Assembly (NCBI GenBank): GCA_029216955.1
Contig: JANAVB010005597.1
Coordinates: forward strand, 47,047,280-47,111,279
Reading direction: 5' to 3'
Origin: Iris pallida
Lineage: Eukaryota; Streptophyta; Magnoliopsida; Asparagales; Iridaceae
Length of the DNA: 64,000 bases
Both the position numbers and the translations under genes were made by a program. Below are positions 49,501-62,096 of the stretch, one piece after another (position 1 is the stretch's first letter; every line of letters starts with the position of its first letter). Below the pieces are notes generated by a model. It searched no databases, was not told the DNA's origin, and saw only the letters and a list, made by a program, of their open reading frames with translations.

Positions 49501-52500
49501 TGCCACGACCCGGTCCCAAATTCTTGGGTCGAATCGGATCATGCCCAGCCTGCACCGTTGTTGAGACGGCGGCAGTAAGCTGTATCACTCATGCAGGTAA
49601 TAAACAACACAATTCAATTGCCACAACTTTAATATTTCGAATAGTTTAAAACTTTTTACAACAAAATGAAGATACATCTGAAATACACTATTTTCCACAA
49701 ACATTATGAAGCATAAGAAGAAGAAAATCTAGGCAACCAGCTCATCAGTCTTGAAATCATCGTCCTCTAGTTGGGACCTCGGGAAATATCGCGGAACAAA
49801 GTCTCATCAGTGATACCTAAAATGTTGGGTCTCCAGTCAGGAGGGAGCAAAGTACAATTCATGCTAATTTGACAATTGAAATAATAATAGAATCATGCAC
49901 TTTTAAACAATTTAGAAATGAACAGTTTTCTAACAGTAAAACAGTGTGATTTGAATAGGCAATAAATATGACCGGCTTGGGTTGTACAGTGAATGATATG
50001 GCTTATCCCCGTGTGTATGAGGGGTAAGCTAATACAGTTGTTACAGTAATTTGGATGTGGTCATACATATTACACTACTCCCCCAGTACCCAAACAGTTA
50101 CAGTAGTTACAGTTGTTACAGTCAGTGCTCTCAGGGAGAGTTCCGTGTTGCATCGTGGTTTAAACTTGTAATAAAACGATTATTAAGTAATTGTAAACTA
50201 ACACAAAATGTACTTGCCTTAGTTTGACTGGATTTGAAAGGTTGAAGACTTCGAGATGGAAAATTAGACTCGTCCTCGTAATCCTACATTCCGAAACTTG
50301 TCTCAGAAAACCAAAGTTGCCAATGATGCTATACTAGTTGCAATCTCTAGTTGTGTCCTAGTCAATTTTAGTTTTTATTTAGCTAACACAACCAAAACGC
50401 TATTTATTAATGCGTTGCAATTAAGAAACATCAATTTACATTTAATTTCGAAAAAAATTGTATTTATCGATTTATTTGGAAAAACTTGGTATTTTACAAT
50501 TATATAAATATAAAACTAAGATTTTTCCTTTTTAATGAGAAATATATGAATTTCTTATTTTAAATTTACAACTTAGTTGCTAAGTGACAAAACATTTATT
50601 ATTATTTTCTTTTTTAAAATACAATAAATAATTACCATTTTATACTACATTCCTATGACCAAAATCATCCAGAAAAATAAAAGAAAAATAAAATAAAACC
50701 TAAGCTATTACAATCTCACAACCAGAATAAATAAATAGGCTTATGCCCTTACAGACCAATTACATAAATTTAAATAAGAATAAAAGTTTGGTTAGTCCTG
50801 AAAATTATCCTACAATTAAATTTGCAAAATAAAATAATAATTTTAAACTTAAATTAAATTTATTTTATGAGTCTCATATATTGGTCCAATCTTCAAAATA
50901 GCTAATGCCTCAACGTCCGGGCGAAACCGGTTTCGTTTGCACTTAGCCAGGGCCCATTGACCAATACGGTCGTCGTCCAATAAATCCAAATATTTTATAT
51001 TTTCCGAAAATTATTTTAAAACTATATAATTAAATTTTATAAAATTTCGGCAGCATTCCCTCTATTTTTGGGATAACCCAAAACTGGAAAAAATGCCAAA
51101 CCAAACATCGATAACTGTCCCAAACCAGGGAACACCAATTTCCAACCAAAAGTAATAATAATAACCAGAACTCTAAAATAATATCGAACCTGAAAATATC
51201 CACAGTACTTCTTCCGAAATTCGGAAAACCGAACTGAACTCAGAGAACCCGAAATTAGTTTCGGAAATACCAACAGAATACTCAAATCAAAGAATTATTC
51301 CAAAACTTCACAGAATATTTCTGAAAAGTTTTCGAAAAAATCCGAAAATCTCGCATACCGAATTCCCAGGGAATTCTTGGACCAAAATAAATCACAGACC
51401 AAGACAGGGGACGAACTACTATGATTATTAGAGATTACCCAAAACTTGACGGAATCTGAAGGGTAGCCTCAGACTCAGAACAGCAAGTCAAGCGCGGGGA
51501 AACGCTGGACAGCGTTCAGATTGAACTCGGGTTGCTACGGCGAACAGCGCACAGGTCAGGATCGGCGCCGGGAAGCGAGCCGAAAGGGGCGCTGGGAACA
51601 GCAGAGGGGAAAGCACGGGAGATCAACGGTGAAGGACCGCTGGTCCCGACCACGAGGGGTCGGCCAGCCGGGAACAGCACGCGAGTACCGGAGACGGGGC
51701 GCCGGAGGCGGGTCAGCAGCGCTGGGGCTGTGGGGATCAACCGCCAGGGATCTAGGGCACGGGGCGGCCTGGCTCGCGGGGACCGGCGGCGAGGGGTACG
51801 CCGGACACGGGGTCGGCCGGGAGGAGGGCAGCGGTTGGCTGCGAAAAAGGTCGCCGGGCTAGGGGCCTGGGAACGGGGACCCGAGGGCGGCGCTCGACCC
51901 TGGATGGCTGGGCGCGGGGTCGACGTTGGCCGCCGGGGTCACGAGAGCTCGGGAGATCGGGGAAAGGTTGGGGTTTTGGAAGTTGGTGATGATGGTGAAA
52001 GAGGATGGAGGTGGAGAAGGGGCTTAAATATGGTAGGGCTGGGGGTTACGAAAACTGAAGGGGTGGATAGTTTCGGAAGGGGAGGGGTGAGTCGTCGGCC
52101 GCTCGGCCGTTCGGGAATGAGGGGTTCTCTCCAGAACGAGAGAGAGAGAGAGAGAGATTAAAGAATTATAATGGGTTATAAATGTTTTATAAAAAATATC
52201 TTTTCTTTAACTAAGAAAATAAATGCTAATTAATTTCAGAAAAACGAATATGGGTTCGAGTCGGGTTTAAGTCAGGCTCGGAACTGGTCTAGACCAACAT
52301 TCGAAAATCCAGGATTAAATATTTTCTAAAATATGATTTTTCATTAATAATAATTTATAATATAAACTTTTTTACAAGTTTTGACTTAAACTCTAAAATT
52401 TAATTTAAAACTATTTTTGGGTTCGGGTCTGGGCCTGACAATCAAAAAGTCCAAGTTTGAAAAAATAATAATTTAATCTAAACAACATAATAATAATTAA

Positions 52501-52642
52501 TTAGAAAAATTACATGTTTTGATAAAAATTTTAGTTTTAATAATTTCTAAAAAAATGCAATTTCCTAAATTAATAATTAATAATTCATTACATTAGCTAT
52601 TTAAATTATATAAAAAAAATTTCTGAAATTACGGGTTTCACA
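49501..52642 (-). repeat. Element D 3' LTR
   Basis: This LTR is 3,142 bp. The outer edge is TGCCACGACC, where the other LTR has TGTCACGACC. It contains AT-rich ends, a GC-rich middle (51480-52140) with a long antisense open frame that I regard as spurious, and an ATATTTAAG box (52023-52031, minus). Confidence 0.87.
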
Positions 52643-52741
52643 ACCTTTCCTCCTTAAGAAATTTCGTCCTCGAAATTAAAGCAGGGTAGGAGAATCAAAC
52701 AGGTACGGGTACTACGCCCGTAACTCAGCTCCAATAATAAG

Positions 52742-52985
52742 AATTTCCAAGGCAGTCGTGGATGAGACGGTTTAGGGACAAGTTTTATTTATGATATCAT
52801 CCATGTAGAAAAAAAATACAAAAGCGAACCAAAAGTACACGAGGTTGATCAGACCATCATGCACCGGTCCTGATTAGACAATATATTAGTGGATGCACCC
52901 GATAAAATACTGTCATGATCAAGCTTGATAAAGAGATAGCTTGCAAAACTAGGCTAACTTAGCAGCATCAGTCAAGTTTAGAACG
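52742..52985 (-). repeat. 3' untranslated module of element D shared with A and B
   Basis: It lies directly downstream of the pol remnant. It includes CCAAGGCAGTCG, GGTTGATCAGACCATCATGC and GTCATGATCAAGCTTGAT, in the same order as 10660-10930 in A and (reverse orientation) 23410-23680 and 29960-30230 in B. Confidence 0.8.
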
Positions 52986-53027
52986 AAAAGATAAGAAATA
53001 GGAGTTTATGCGATGGCTCAAATTCTG

Positions 53028-55152
53028 ATCTTCTTCTCACCTCTGACTACGCTTGCAACTGGTTTCTCTGGCACTGAAAGATTGAGTTCAATCTTCAGCT
53101 CTGACTTATCCAATATGGGACTCGGATCCGGAATGTAGCGTCTGAGCTGTGATACGTAGAAGACGTTGCACACTCTCAAGATTAGCTGGTAGAGCTAACC
53201 GGTACGCTACTTCCAACTCGTCTTAAAACTTCAAATGGCCTGATGTACCTGGCCTCAATTTTTTTGGCTCCGTCAAGACTGATTGTTCCTCTGGTAGGAG
53301 AAAACTTCACAAAAATGCTATCTCCTTCTTCAAACTCCACTGGTCGACGACTACTATCAACCCTATGCTTCTGTCTGTCTTGGGCAATCCTGAGCTTACA
53401 TTCACCTTCTCTACTGCGTCCGTCACCATCTCTGGACCCAACAGTACTCTTTCTCCTACGTCGTCCCATGCAAATGGTGTACGACAACGATGTCCATAGA
53501 GAGCTTCAAATAGGGTCATACCAATGCTGGCTTGGTAGTTGTTGTTGTAAGAGAACTCTACCAAGTGCAAATGATCTTCCCAAGACCCTCCAAATTCCAA
53601 GACGCGGGATCTCAGCATGTCTTCTAGCGTCTGGATTGTTCTCTCTGATTGCCCGTCAGTCTGGGGATGGTAGGTAGTGCGGAACTTTAATTGTGTTCCC
53701 ATTTCCACTCCGGAATGTCAAGCGGCTGTAATAGTCCTGCTGGTCTCTGTCTGCTAGCCTTCACTTGTTGACAAATTAAACATCTAGCAACATACCTGGC
53801 CACGTCTTTCTTTATTCCAAACCACCAACCAATGGTACGCATATCTCGATATATTTTGTTGGCTCCAGGGTGTATGGAATACTGCGACTGGTGCGCTTCT
53901 TGTGTCAGCTCGTTCCTCAGTTCACCAGTTGGTACACAAAGCCTCGTACTATTCTTCAGTGCTCCATCGCTGGCGGGTGAGAATCCTTCAAGTGTTCCTG
54001 CCAGCACCTGATCTCTGAGTTTGCAAAGCGTCTCGTCTTGGAACTGTGCCTCCTTGACTCTGTCCATAAGACTTGAACGCACTTGCAACTGCATCATTGT
54101 TGATTCAGCTCCTGGTACAATGGCTTCTCTTTCCAGTTTCTTCATCTCTTCTTCAGGCAGTACAATCTCCAATCTAAGCTTCTCCATGTCCTCCAACAAA
54201 TGACGCTCCTTGGTCAAGAACATTGCCATCGGGTATCGACTAAGTGCATCTGCAACAACATTAGCCTTACCCGGATGATACTGCAGGTTGATGTCGAAAT
54301 CCTTCATCAGCTCCAGCCATCGTCTTTGTCTCATGTTCAGCTCCTTCTAAGTGAAATCATACTTGTGGTTTGTAAATATTTTCACTCTCTCTTCATAAAG
54401 GTAATGCTTCCATAACTTCAATGCAAATATCACCGCTGCAAGCTCCAAATCATGTGTGGGATAATTCTTCTCATGAGTCCGTAATTGCCTAGATGCATAA
54501 GCAATCACTTTTCCATGTTGTTGAAGAACGCAACCCAGTCCTTTACTTGAGGCATTACTGTAGATTAAGAAACCACCAGTTCCTACGGGTAGCGCAAGGA
54601 TTGGTGCAGTGGTAAGTCTCTTCTTCAGCTCCTCGAATAATGCCTGGCAATCTTCCGTCCAAACGAACTCTTTATTCTTCCTTGTAAGCTTCGTCATCTG
54701 TTCAGTAATTCTGGTAAAATCCTTCACAACTTCCGGTAGTAGCCAGTCAAGCCCAAGAAAACTTCTGATTTCGGCAACTGATCTTGGGGTGCTCCCCTTC
54801 TCAATAACAACATTCTTCTTAGGATCTACCGAAATTCTTTTTTCTGTGACAATATGGCCTAGAAAATTCACCTTTGTCTAAAAAGAATTCATATTTGGAT
54901 AGCTTACCATACAGCTTCTCCTTCCTCAAAGTTCCCAGAACTTTCCTGAGGTGCTCCTCGTGCTCCTCTTCCGTCTTTGAATAGATCAGAATGTCATCGA
55001 TGACGACAACAACAATTGATCTAGGTATTCATGGAAAATCTTGTTCATAAGGTTCATGAACACCGCAGGAGCATTCGTCAGTCCAAACGGCATAACCAAG
55101 AATTCAAATTGCCCATACTTGGTGTTGAACGCCGTCTTGGGAATGTCCTCTT
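53028..55152 (-). pseudogene. Chromovirus pol remnant (RT, RNase H, integrase), multiply broken
   Basis: From 55152 leftwards: RT fingers/palm with [11 protein letters not shown], a frameshift near 55020, then [12 protein letters not shown] with the catalytic D-D. A further frameshift precedes 54871-54347, which holds the RT end and RNase H; there the expected aspartate of the first RNase H motif reads as asparagine ([10 protein letters not shown]). An in-frame TAG lies between that piece and 54334-53687, which ends RNase H and carries the integrase zinc finger (H..H..CLICQQ). The integrase core is deleted at 53687-53708, losing its first two catalytic aspartates. YHPQTDGQSERT follows, then another frameshift into the integrase C-terminus (53487-53182) and a truncated segment with NVFYVSQLRRYIPDP ending at 53028. 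Protease and the RT N-terminus are absent. Confidence 0.88.
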
Positions 55153-55193
55153 TCCTGCCTTCTTATAACAATAGATAATGCTATTCAGCAGTC

Positions 55194-55928
55194 CTAGGTA
55201 CTATTCTTCATGGTTCTGGCTCTTGCATGAGCAGTCTCCAACTGCTTCATCTTCTCTGTATCATATCTTATTGTAGGAGGCAAGATCTGCTGGATAGGAA
55301 GAGAGTCCCTAGGTTGTGGCCTAACAGGTGTTGCTGGGATATGTGCTCTGGTTTGATGGAAAGATAATGGACAGTCCTTTACCCGATGTTCAGCAGATCC
55401 ACATGCCAAACATTTCCCCAATCTCTTGCGACAAATATTGGCTTGGTGACCAAGCCTTTTACAGTAGTCACAAACCAATAGCTTCTTACGATATGACTGC
55501 CGGATAGGGCTCAAATGTCTTCTAGATTCAGGGGTACCCCTCCTAGGGTGAGGTTTCGCTCCAACTTGGTTTAAGATAGCTAAGGCTATATCATTGACGT
55601 TCTTCATGTCTTCTCTCGTGATATTTATCTGTTCCTGCTGGGCTTCATCTTGAGCTTTCTGGAACTCCAGGATTTTTTGAAATAGGGCAACCATTTGGGA
55701 GGTGTTTGCTGGTACTGGTGGAGCAACAGGAATGGGTACTTCACCCAGGAAATACAACTCAGTTTGAGAAGAGGTAGGAATCGCCAGTGTAGTGAAAACT
55801 TCACTGGATGAAATATGGGGACGGTCAATCAGCTGCGAGGAAATAAACCCTGAACTTGGTTGAGGAGATGGGGTATGATCTGGAGATGACACCTCATCGC
55901 CAGCAGGATTGGTCTTGTCAATGGTCAT
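55194..55928 (-). pseudogene. Chromovirus gag remnant, zinc knuckles kept, capsid missing
   Basis: An open frame of 244 codons from ATG at 55928. Residues 1-75 are a disordered proline/serine-rich start. Residues 80-122 are a Q/E-rich probable helix. Residues 123-150 are basic. Two CCHC knuckles follow: C153-x2-C-x4-H-x4-C166 and C173-x2-C-x4-H-x4-C186, which bind RNA in this family. Chromovirus Gag normally has a capsid domain of 100 or more residues before the knuckles; here the helix runs straight into the basic region. The frame then stops and RT follows within about 40 bases, so protease is gone. It begins about 190 bases after the 5' LTR. Confidence 0.82.
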
Positions 55929-56115
55929 TCTCTGAAAGGTTTAGGATGCAAACATAAGCAAGGTATCCTACCAGTCTATAATCAAACAAAAATATTTATT
56001 TATAATATATTTCGGTCCTATGTTGTGACAAATTGATGTTCTAGTGTTCTAATTGTTTCTAAATATATTTTCCTAAGTTGTTGTTCGAGACCTGCATGAA
56101 CCACCACTAAAAATA

Positions 56116-59100
56116 TGTCACGACCCGGTCCCAAATTCTTGGGTCGAATCGGATCATGCCCAGCCTGCACCGTTGTTGAGACGGCGACAGTAAGCTGTAT
56201 CACTCATGCAGGTAATAAACAGCACAATCCAATTGCCACAACTTTAATATTTCGAATAGTTTAAAACTTTTTACAACAAAATGAAGATACATCTGAAATA
56301 TACTGTTTTCCACAAACATCATGAAGCATAAGAAGAAGAAAATCTAGGCAACCAGCTCATCAGTCTCGAAATCATCGTCCTCTAGTTGGGACCTCGAGAA
56401 ATATCGCGAAACAAAGTCTCATCAGTGATACCTAAAATGTTGGGTCTCCAGTCAGGAGGGAGCAAAGTACAATTCATGCTAATTTGACAATTGAAATAAT
56501 AATAGAATCATGCACTTTTAAACAATTTAGAAATGAACTGTTTTCTAACAGTAAAACAGTGTGATTTGAATAGGCAATGAATATGACCGGCTTGGGTTGT
56601 ACAGTGAATGATATGGCTTATCCCCGTGTGTATGAGGGGTAAGCTAATACAGTTGTTACAGTAATTTGGATGTGGTCATACACATTACACTACTCCCCCA
56701 GTCCCCAAACAGTTACAGTAGTTACAGTTGTTACAGTCAGTGCTCTCAGGGAGAGTTCCGTGTTGCATCGTGGTTTAAACTTGCAATAAAACGATTATTA
56801 AGTAATTGTAAACTAACACAAAATGTACTTGCCTTGGTTTGACTGGATTTGAAAGGTTGAAGACTTCGAGATGGGAAATTAGACTCGTCCTCGTAATCCT
56901 ACATTCGGAAACTTGTCTCAGAAAACCAAAGTTGCCAATGATGCTATACTAGTTGCAATCTCTAGTTGTGTCCTAGTCAATTTTAGTTTTTATTTAGCTA
57001 ACACAACCAAAATGCTATTTATTAATGCGTTGCAATTAAGAAACATCAATTTACATTTAATTTCGAGAAAAAATTGTATTTATCGATTTATTTGGAAAAA
57101 CTTGATATTTTACAATTATATAAATATAAAACTAAGATTTTCCCTTTTTAATGAGAAATACATGAATTTTTTATTTTAAATTTACAACTTAATTGCTAAG
57201 TGACAAAATATTTATTATTATTTTCTTTTTAAAATACAATAAATAATTACCATTTTATACTACGTTCCTATGACCAAAATCATCCAGAAAAATAAAAGAA
57301 AAATAAAATAAAACCTAAGCTATTACAATCTCACAACCAGAATAAATAAACAGGCTTATGCCCTTACAGACCAATTACATAAATTTAAATAAGAATAAAA
57401 GTTTGGTTAGTCCTAAAAATTATCCTACAATTAAATTTGCAAAATAAAATAATAATTTTAAACTTAAATTGAATTTATTTTATGAGTCTCAGATATTGGT
57501 CCAATCTTTAAAATAGCTAATGCCTCAACGTCCGGGCGAAACCGGTTTCGTTTGCACTTAGCCAGGGCCCATTGACCAATACGGTCGTCGCCCAATAAAT
57601 CCAAATATTTTATATTTTCAGAAAATCATTTTAAAACAATATAATTAAATTTTATAAAATTTTGGCAGCATTTCCTCTATTTTTGGGATAACCCAAAACT
57701 GGGAAAAATCCCAAACCAAACATCGATAACTGTCCCAAACCAGGGAACACCAATTTCCAACCAAAAGTAATAATAATAACCAGAACTCTAAAATAATATC
57801 GAACCTGAAAATATCCACAGTACTTCTTCCGAAATTCGGAAAACCGAACTGAACTCAGAGAACCCGAAATTAGTTTCGGAAATACCAACAGAATATTCAA
57901 ATCAAAGAATTATTCCAAAACTTCACAGAATATTTCTGAAAAGTTTTCGGAAAAATCCAAAAATCTCGCATACTGAATTCCCAGGGAATTCTTGGACCAA
58001 AATAACATCACAGACCAAGACAGGGGACGAACTTCTATGATTATTAGAGATTACCCAAAACTTGACGGAATCTGAAGTGTAGCCTCTGACTCAGAACAGC
58101 AAGTCAAGCGCGGGGAAACGCTGGACAGCGTTCAGATTGAACTCGGGTTGCTACGGCGAACAGCGCACAGGTCAGGATCGGCGCCGGGAAGCGAGCCGAA
58201 ACGGGCACTGGGAACAGCAGAGGGGAAAACATGGGAGATCAACGGCGAAGGACCGCTGGTCACGACCACGAGGGGTCGGCCGGCCGGGAACAGCGCGCGA
58301 GTACCGGAGACGGGGCGTCGGAGGCGGGTCAGCAGCGCTGGGGTTATGGGGATCAACCTCCAGGGATCTTGGGCACGAGACGGCCTGGCTCGCGGGGACC
58401 GGCGGCGAGGGGTACGCCGGACACGGGATCGGCCGGGAGGAGGGCAGCGGTCGGCTGCGGAAAAGGGCGCCGGGCTAGGGGCCTGGGAACGGGGACCCGA
58501 GGGTGGCGCTCGGCCCTGGATGGCTGGGCACGGGGTCGACGTTGGTCGCCGGGGTCGCGAGAGCTCGGGAGATCGGGGAAAGGTTGGGGTTTTGGAAGTT
58601 GGTGATGATGGTGAAAAAGGATGTAGGTGGAGAAGGGGCTTAAATAGGGTAGGGCTGGGGGTTACGAAAAATTAAGGGGTGGCCAGTTTCGGAAGGGGAG
58701 GGGATGTGTCGTCGGCCGCTCGGCCGTTCGGGAATGAGGGGTTCTCTCCAGAACGAGAGAGAGAGAGATTAAAGAATTATAATGGGTTATAAATGTTTTA
58801 TAAAAAATATCTTTTCTTTAACTAAGAAAATAAAATGCTAATTAATTTCAGAAAAACGAATATGGGTTCGAGTCGGGTTAAGTCAGGCTCGGAACTGGTC
58901 TAGACCAACATTCAAAAATCCAGGATTAAATATTTTCTAAAATATGATTTTTTATTAATAATAATTTATAAAATAAACTTTTTTTTTACAAGTTTTGACT
59001 TAAACTCTAAAATTTAATTTAAAACTATTTTTGGGTTCGGGTCTGGGCCTGACAATCAAAAAGTCCAAGTTTGAAAAAATAAATAATTTAATCTAAATAA

Positions 59101-59253
59101 CATAATAATAATTAATTAGAAAAATTACATGTTTTGATAAAATTTCCAGTTTTAATAATTTCTAAAAAAATGCAATTTCCTAAATTAATAATTAATAATT
59201 CATTACATTAGCTATTTAAATTATATAAAATTTTTTCTGAAATTACGGGTTTT
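56116..59253 (-). repeat. Element D 5' LTR
   Basis: This LTR is about 3,138 bp and close to the other D LTR throughout. The outer edge stops at CGGGTTT; the expected final CACA is replaced by TATAGCC of the host. The TATA-like box CTATTTAA is at 58640-58647 (minus). Confidence 0.87.
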
Positions 59254-60349
59254 ATAGCCGACCCCGACCAGCAACAGACCTCTACCAAAACCGGCCACCC
59301 ACACCCCGATCACCTCCACCAATGGCCGACTCCACCATCTCTAAGACCATCTCCGACAACCAACCGGCAACCAACCACCACAGGATGACATTGCCATCAC
59401 CGTCACCTCTGCCATCCCCCTGAGAACCACCATCGACATCACAACACCCACCACCGCCAGTACCATCGGCCGCCCCCTGCCCGACCCATCTCCTCGCCAC
59501 CCTCCGTCCCGATCATCACCATCATCACTGTTACCAACACCACCACCACCACCACCACCACCGTGGCCTCGTCATCATCCCGACCACCGCCGCCGGCCAA
59601 CTCAACCCCGTCAGCCACCAAATCCCTAAAATAAACATCAAATCAAAACCCTAGCCCTAAACTCACCTTTTTCGCCTTCGACGAGGACCGACCCCCGTGC
59701 TTCGCCCACTCGCCACTGCCGCGAGTACCACAGCCAGTCACCGTCGACCGCTCCCGCTCCTTCCTCCAGCACCAAGACCGCCGCATCTCCGCCGCGAGGT
59801 CGTCGCCCCGGCGCTAGCCTGCTGGCGACCAGATTTGCCGCCGCCTGGTGTCCCCGAGCCACGCCGACCTCGTGTGCCCCCGCCACGCTCGGTGCAGCCA
59901 CAACGCCGGGTCCCCTCCGGCTTGCTACGTCGAGCCCCCTGATGCGCCACCGCCTCTTCGCCGAGCTCCGGGCCTCCTCCCCCGTAGCGGTGCACTGGTA
60001 ACCCTCTCGCCGAGCTCTCCTTCCTCTCCCCCTCTTTTGAGTTCACACTTCCACTGCTCCTTAAACTTTAGTTTTGCTCGGGAAGAGAGCACTAAGCTAC
60101 TGTGTATAATAGGACCAAGTATAGGTATTTATTTATTAAATATTAAATGGTATATTCTATGGATAACATTAATGATGTTAAAGTATGATGTTTTTAATAT
60201 ATATACTAAGTAATTTTAATATAATTATATTCTCGACTAAAAATATAAGTTTTGTGCCTAGACACTATATGTATTTTTCAAATAAAGTTAATAGCCCTAA
60301 AAATATTACTATATTATTATTATTTTACTGTATTTGAATATGACTTTTG

Positions 60350-60351
<2 letters not shown>

Positions 60352-60415
<64 letters not shown>
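60352..60415. repeat. (TA)n microsatellite in element C 3' LTR
   Basis: About 32 TA units at the position matching 44594-44675. Confidence 0.95.
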
Positions 60416-60418
<3 letters not shown>

Positions 60419-61797
60419 AATGTTATGTTGTTTTCTTATTTAAACTTAAAATATTTTGATAAAATAAAAAGCGGTTTCCAAATTATTACATACATTTTCA
60501 AGTATTTATATAAGATATTTTTACTAGAAAATTTTAGTTAACCTAAAACGATTTTTTATATATAGCTACTTACAAATATTTTGGAATAACAAAATATAGT
60601 TTCAAACGTCATAACTATTTTTTTTCAATTCTTTTCCTTGACCACGACTGATCCCTCGTTCTTATTTTCACGCAATACCGAGCCCTCACATATCGACCCC
60701 AGCCATTGGACATAACAGGACTTGTTGGATCATTGCACCACACCAGACGTAACACCAGGCAAGACACCTTGCCTTTACTGTTTAAATTTTCTGCTCAATA
60801 TCAAGCATGTTTTGTTTATTTTCAAGTTATTTCTTTCTAAATTATATGTAGATGCAAATTACTATATTTTATGCAATTGGCTTAGAGTTAAGGGACTACC
60901 GTCAAATTTAGTGTGTCTCATTGACTTGTCACGATTGTACACGAGTTGTGTGTGAGAGTTGTGAGTATCATATAGATGTCACTTGCGTGTGGGCTGATCT
61001 CCCGTACGCATGCGTAGGAATAACTGTCAATAGATGCATGTTAGAAGACTTGACAGTTATCTATTATAAAACAGTGTGGTGGAAACGACACGTGTTTGTG
61101 TGTCATGGTTACGACACACGTATAGTATCATTGGGGGGAGGGGACAGCTACTAGCGTAGGGGCTACATTTACTTTTTATACACATTATGGGTGATAGTGA
61201 CTCGGATGAGCACTACGTGCTGTCCGGCCGATATTGTCTCGGATGAGCGCTACTTGACGGCCACTCTTTATTACTTGCTTGCATGAATCCGTTACAGCCC
61301 CTGCGTAGAACGTTGTCCTGTAAAGTGCAATCCACATAGAATGGTTAGGAACCTTTACTCATGCATACTTTTCTGTTGAGCTTTTATTATTCAGTTTATT
61401 GGCATGATATTATGTGTCTTGTTACGTTCCTCTGAGGACCTGGTGATCCCTCCAGGTGTGTGTATTCGTGATTCTTGCAGGTGCTCTAGCTAAGGTCATT
61501 TCTTCCTTCGCGATGATTGCTCTTGGACTCGTCACTTGCCGTCGCTCGCTCAATTCTTTCTTTGTATATTTTTTATATTTAATTTAGTTGGTAGTAGATT
61601 TATCTTCGCCCAACTATTGTGTACATAAAAAACTCAAAGTTTCTTTTATATCATTCTTTATCTTCGTGGATGAGATTTAGTGACTTGGCTTTCTACATTT
61701 ACAGCTTATGTATACATATGAGCCGTATATTTACTCGTATGTATACAGCTGGCATGATACGTTTCTACTCCTACTATTTTGGGACTGGGGCGTTACA

Positions 61798-61802
61798 GAG
61801 CA
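61798..61802. repeat. Target site duplication of element C (right, GAGCA)
   Basis: Matches 42588-42592. Confidence 0.9.
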
Positions 61803-62096
61803 TACATAGATAAATGTGTCACACTAGTAGAAAATAACATACTATATAGTGTGAACTAAACATTTAAGCTAAACAACTAGTCAAGCTAGGATTACGTCTC
61901 ACATTGATTCAAACAATAAACAATTTAAAAGATATCAATGAAAGCTAATAGTAAGAAGTCAATAAAAACATGCTAGATATTTAAAACTATTTAGGAAGCA
62001 TGTTACCAAAGTGGTTCTAGTGACCACACTTCTGTTGGTGCAATTGTTTGGAAGATGACCTTTGTAGCTTTGCAATCACCAACATGTTCCATGGTT
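61803..62096 (-). mobile_element. Element F internal DNA between gag and element C, non-coding
   Basis: About 294 bases. The gag frame runs a little past 62097 to a stop near 62030. The rest is AT-rich with no recognisable protein. Confidence 0.6.

Larger units (their letters stand above)
49501..59253 (-). mobile_element. Element D: degenerate Tekay-like chromovirus with gag and pol remnants
   Basis: Two LTRs of about 3.14 kb (49501-52642 and 56116-59253) flank 3.47 kb of internal DNA carrying gag and pol pieces on the minus strand. Internal LTR edges are TGTCACGACCCGG and CGGGTTTCACA. Both outer edges are eroded by a few bases, and no target duplication is visible; instead the host LTR lost about 45 bases. 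The inner ends carry the same PBS-position block and FEDE-type motif as A, B and C. D is the only member of this group with coding remnants. Confidence 0.88.
42593..61797 (+). mobile_element. Element C: non-autonomous LTR retrotransposon hosting element D
   Basis: Two LTRs (42593-46061 and 48682-61797, the second split by D) flank 2.6 kb of non-coding DNA, and GAGCA brackets the whole. The LTRs run TGTAAACCCCC ... GGGACTGGGRCGTTACA. The PBS-position block (TTTTTGTGGTGGCCCATGCA), the pol-end motif (TTTCGAGGACGAAATTCTTG) and the 3' half of the LTR all resemble element B. The upstream half of the LTR is different. No gag or pol is visible. Confidence 0.9.
48682..61797 (+). repeat. Element C 3' LTR, split by element D
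   Basis: The own sequence is 48682-49500 plus about 59254-61797, about 3.36 kb. It follows the 5' LTR but lacks about 45 bases at the D insertion point (counterpart roughly 43435-43480). The TATA box is at 49327-49334. Confidence 0.85.

Noticed and set aside
51532..52161. 209-codon GC-rich open frame (also 58148-58675)
   Set aside because: It is antisense within the D LTR, of low complexity, with a different end point in the sister LTR. It resembles no protein family.
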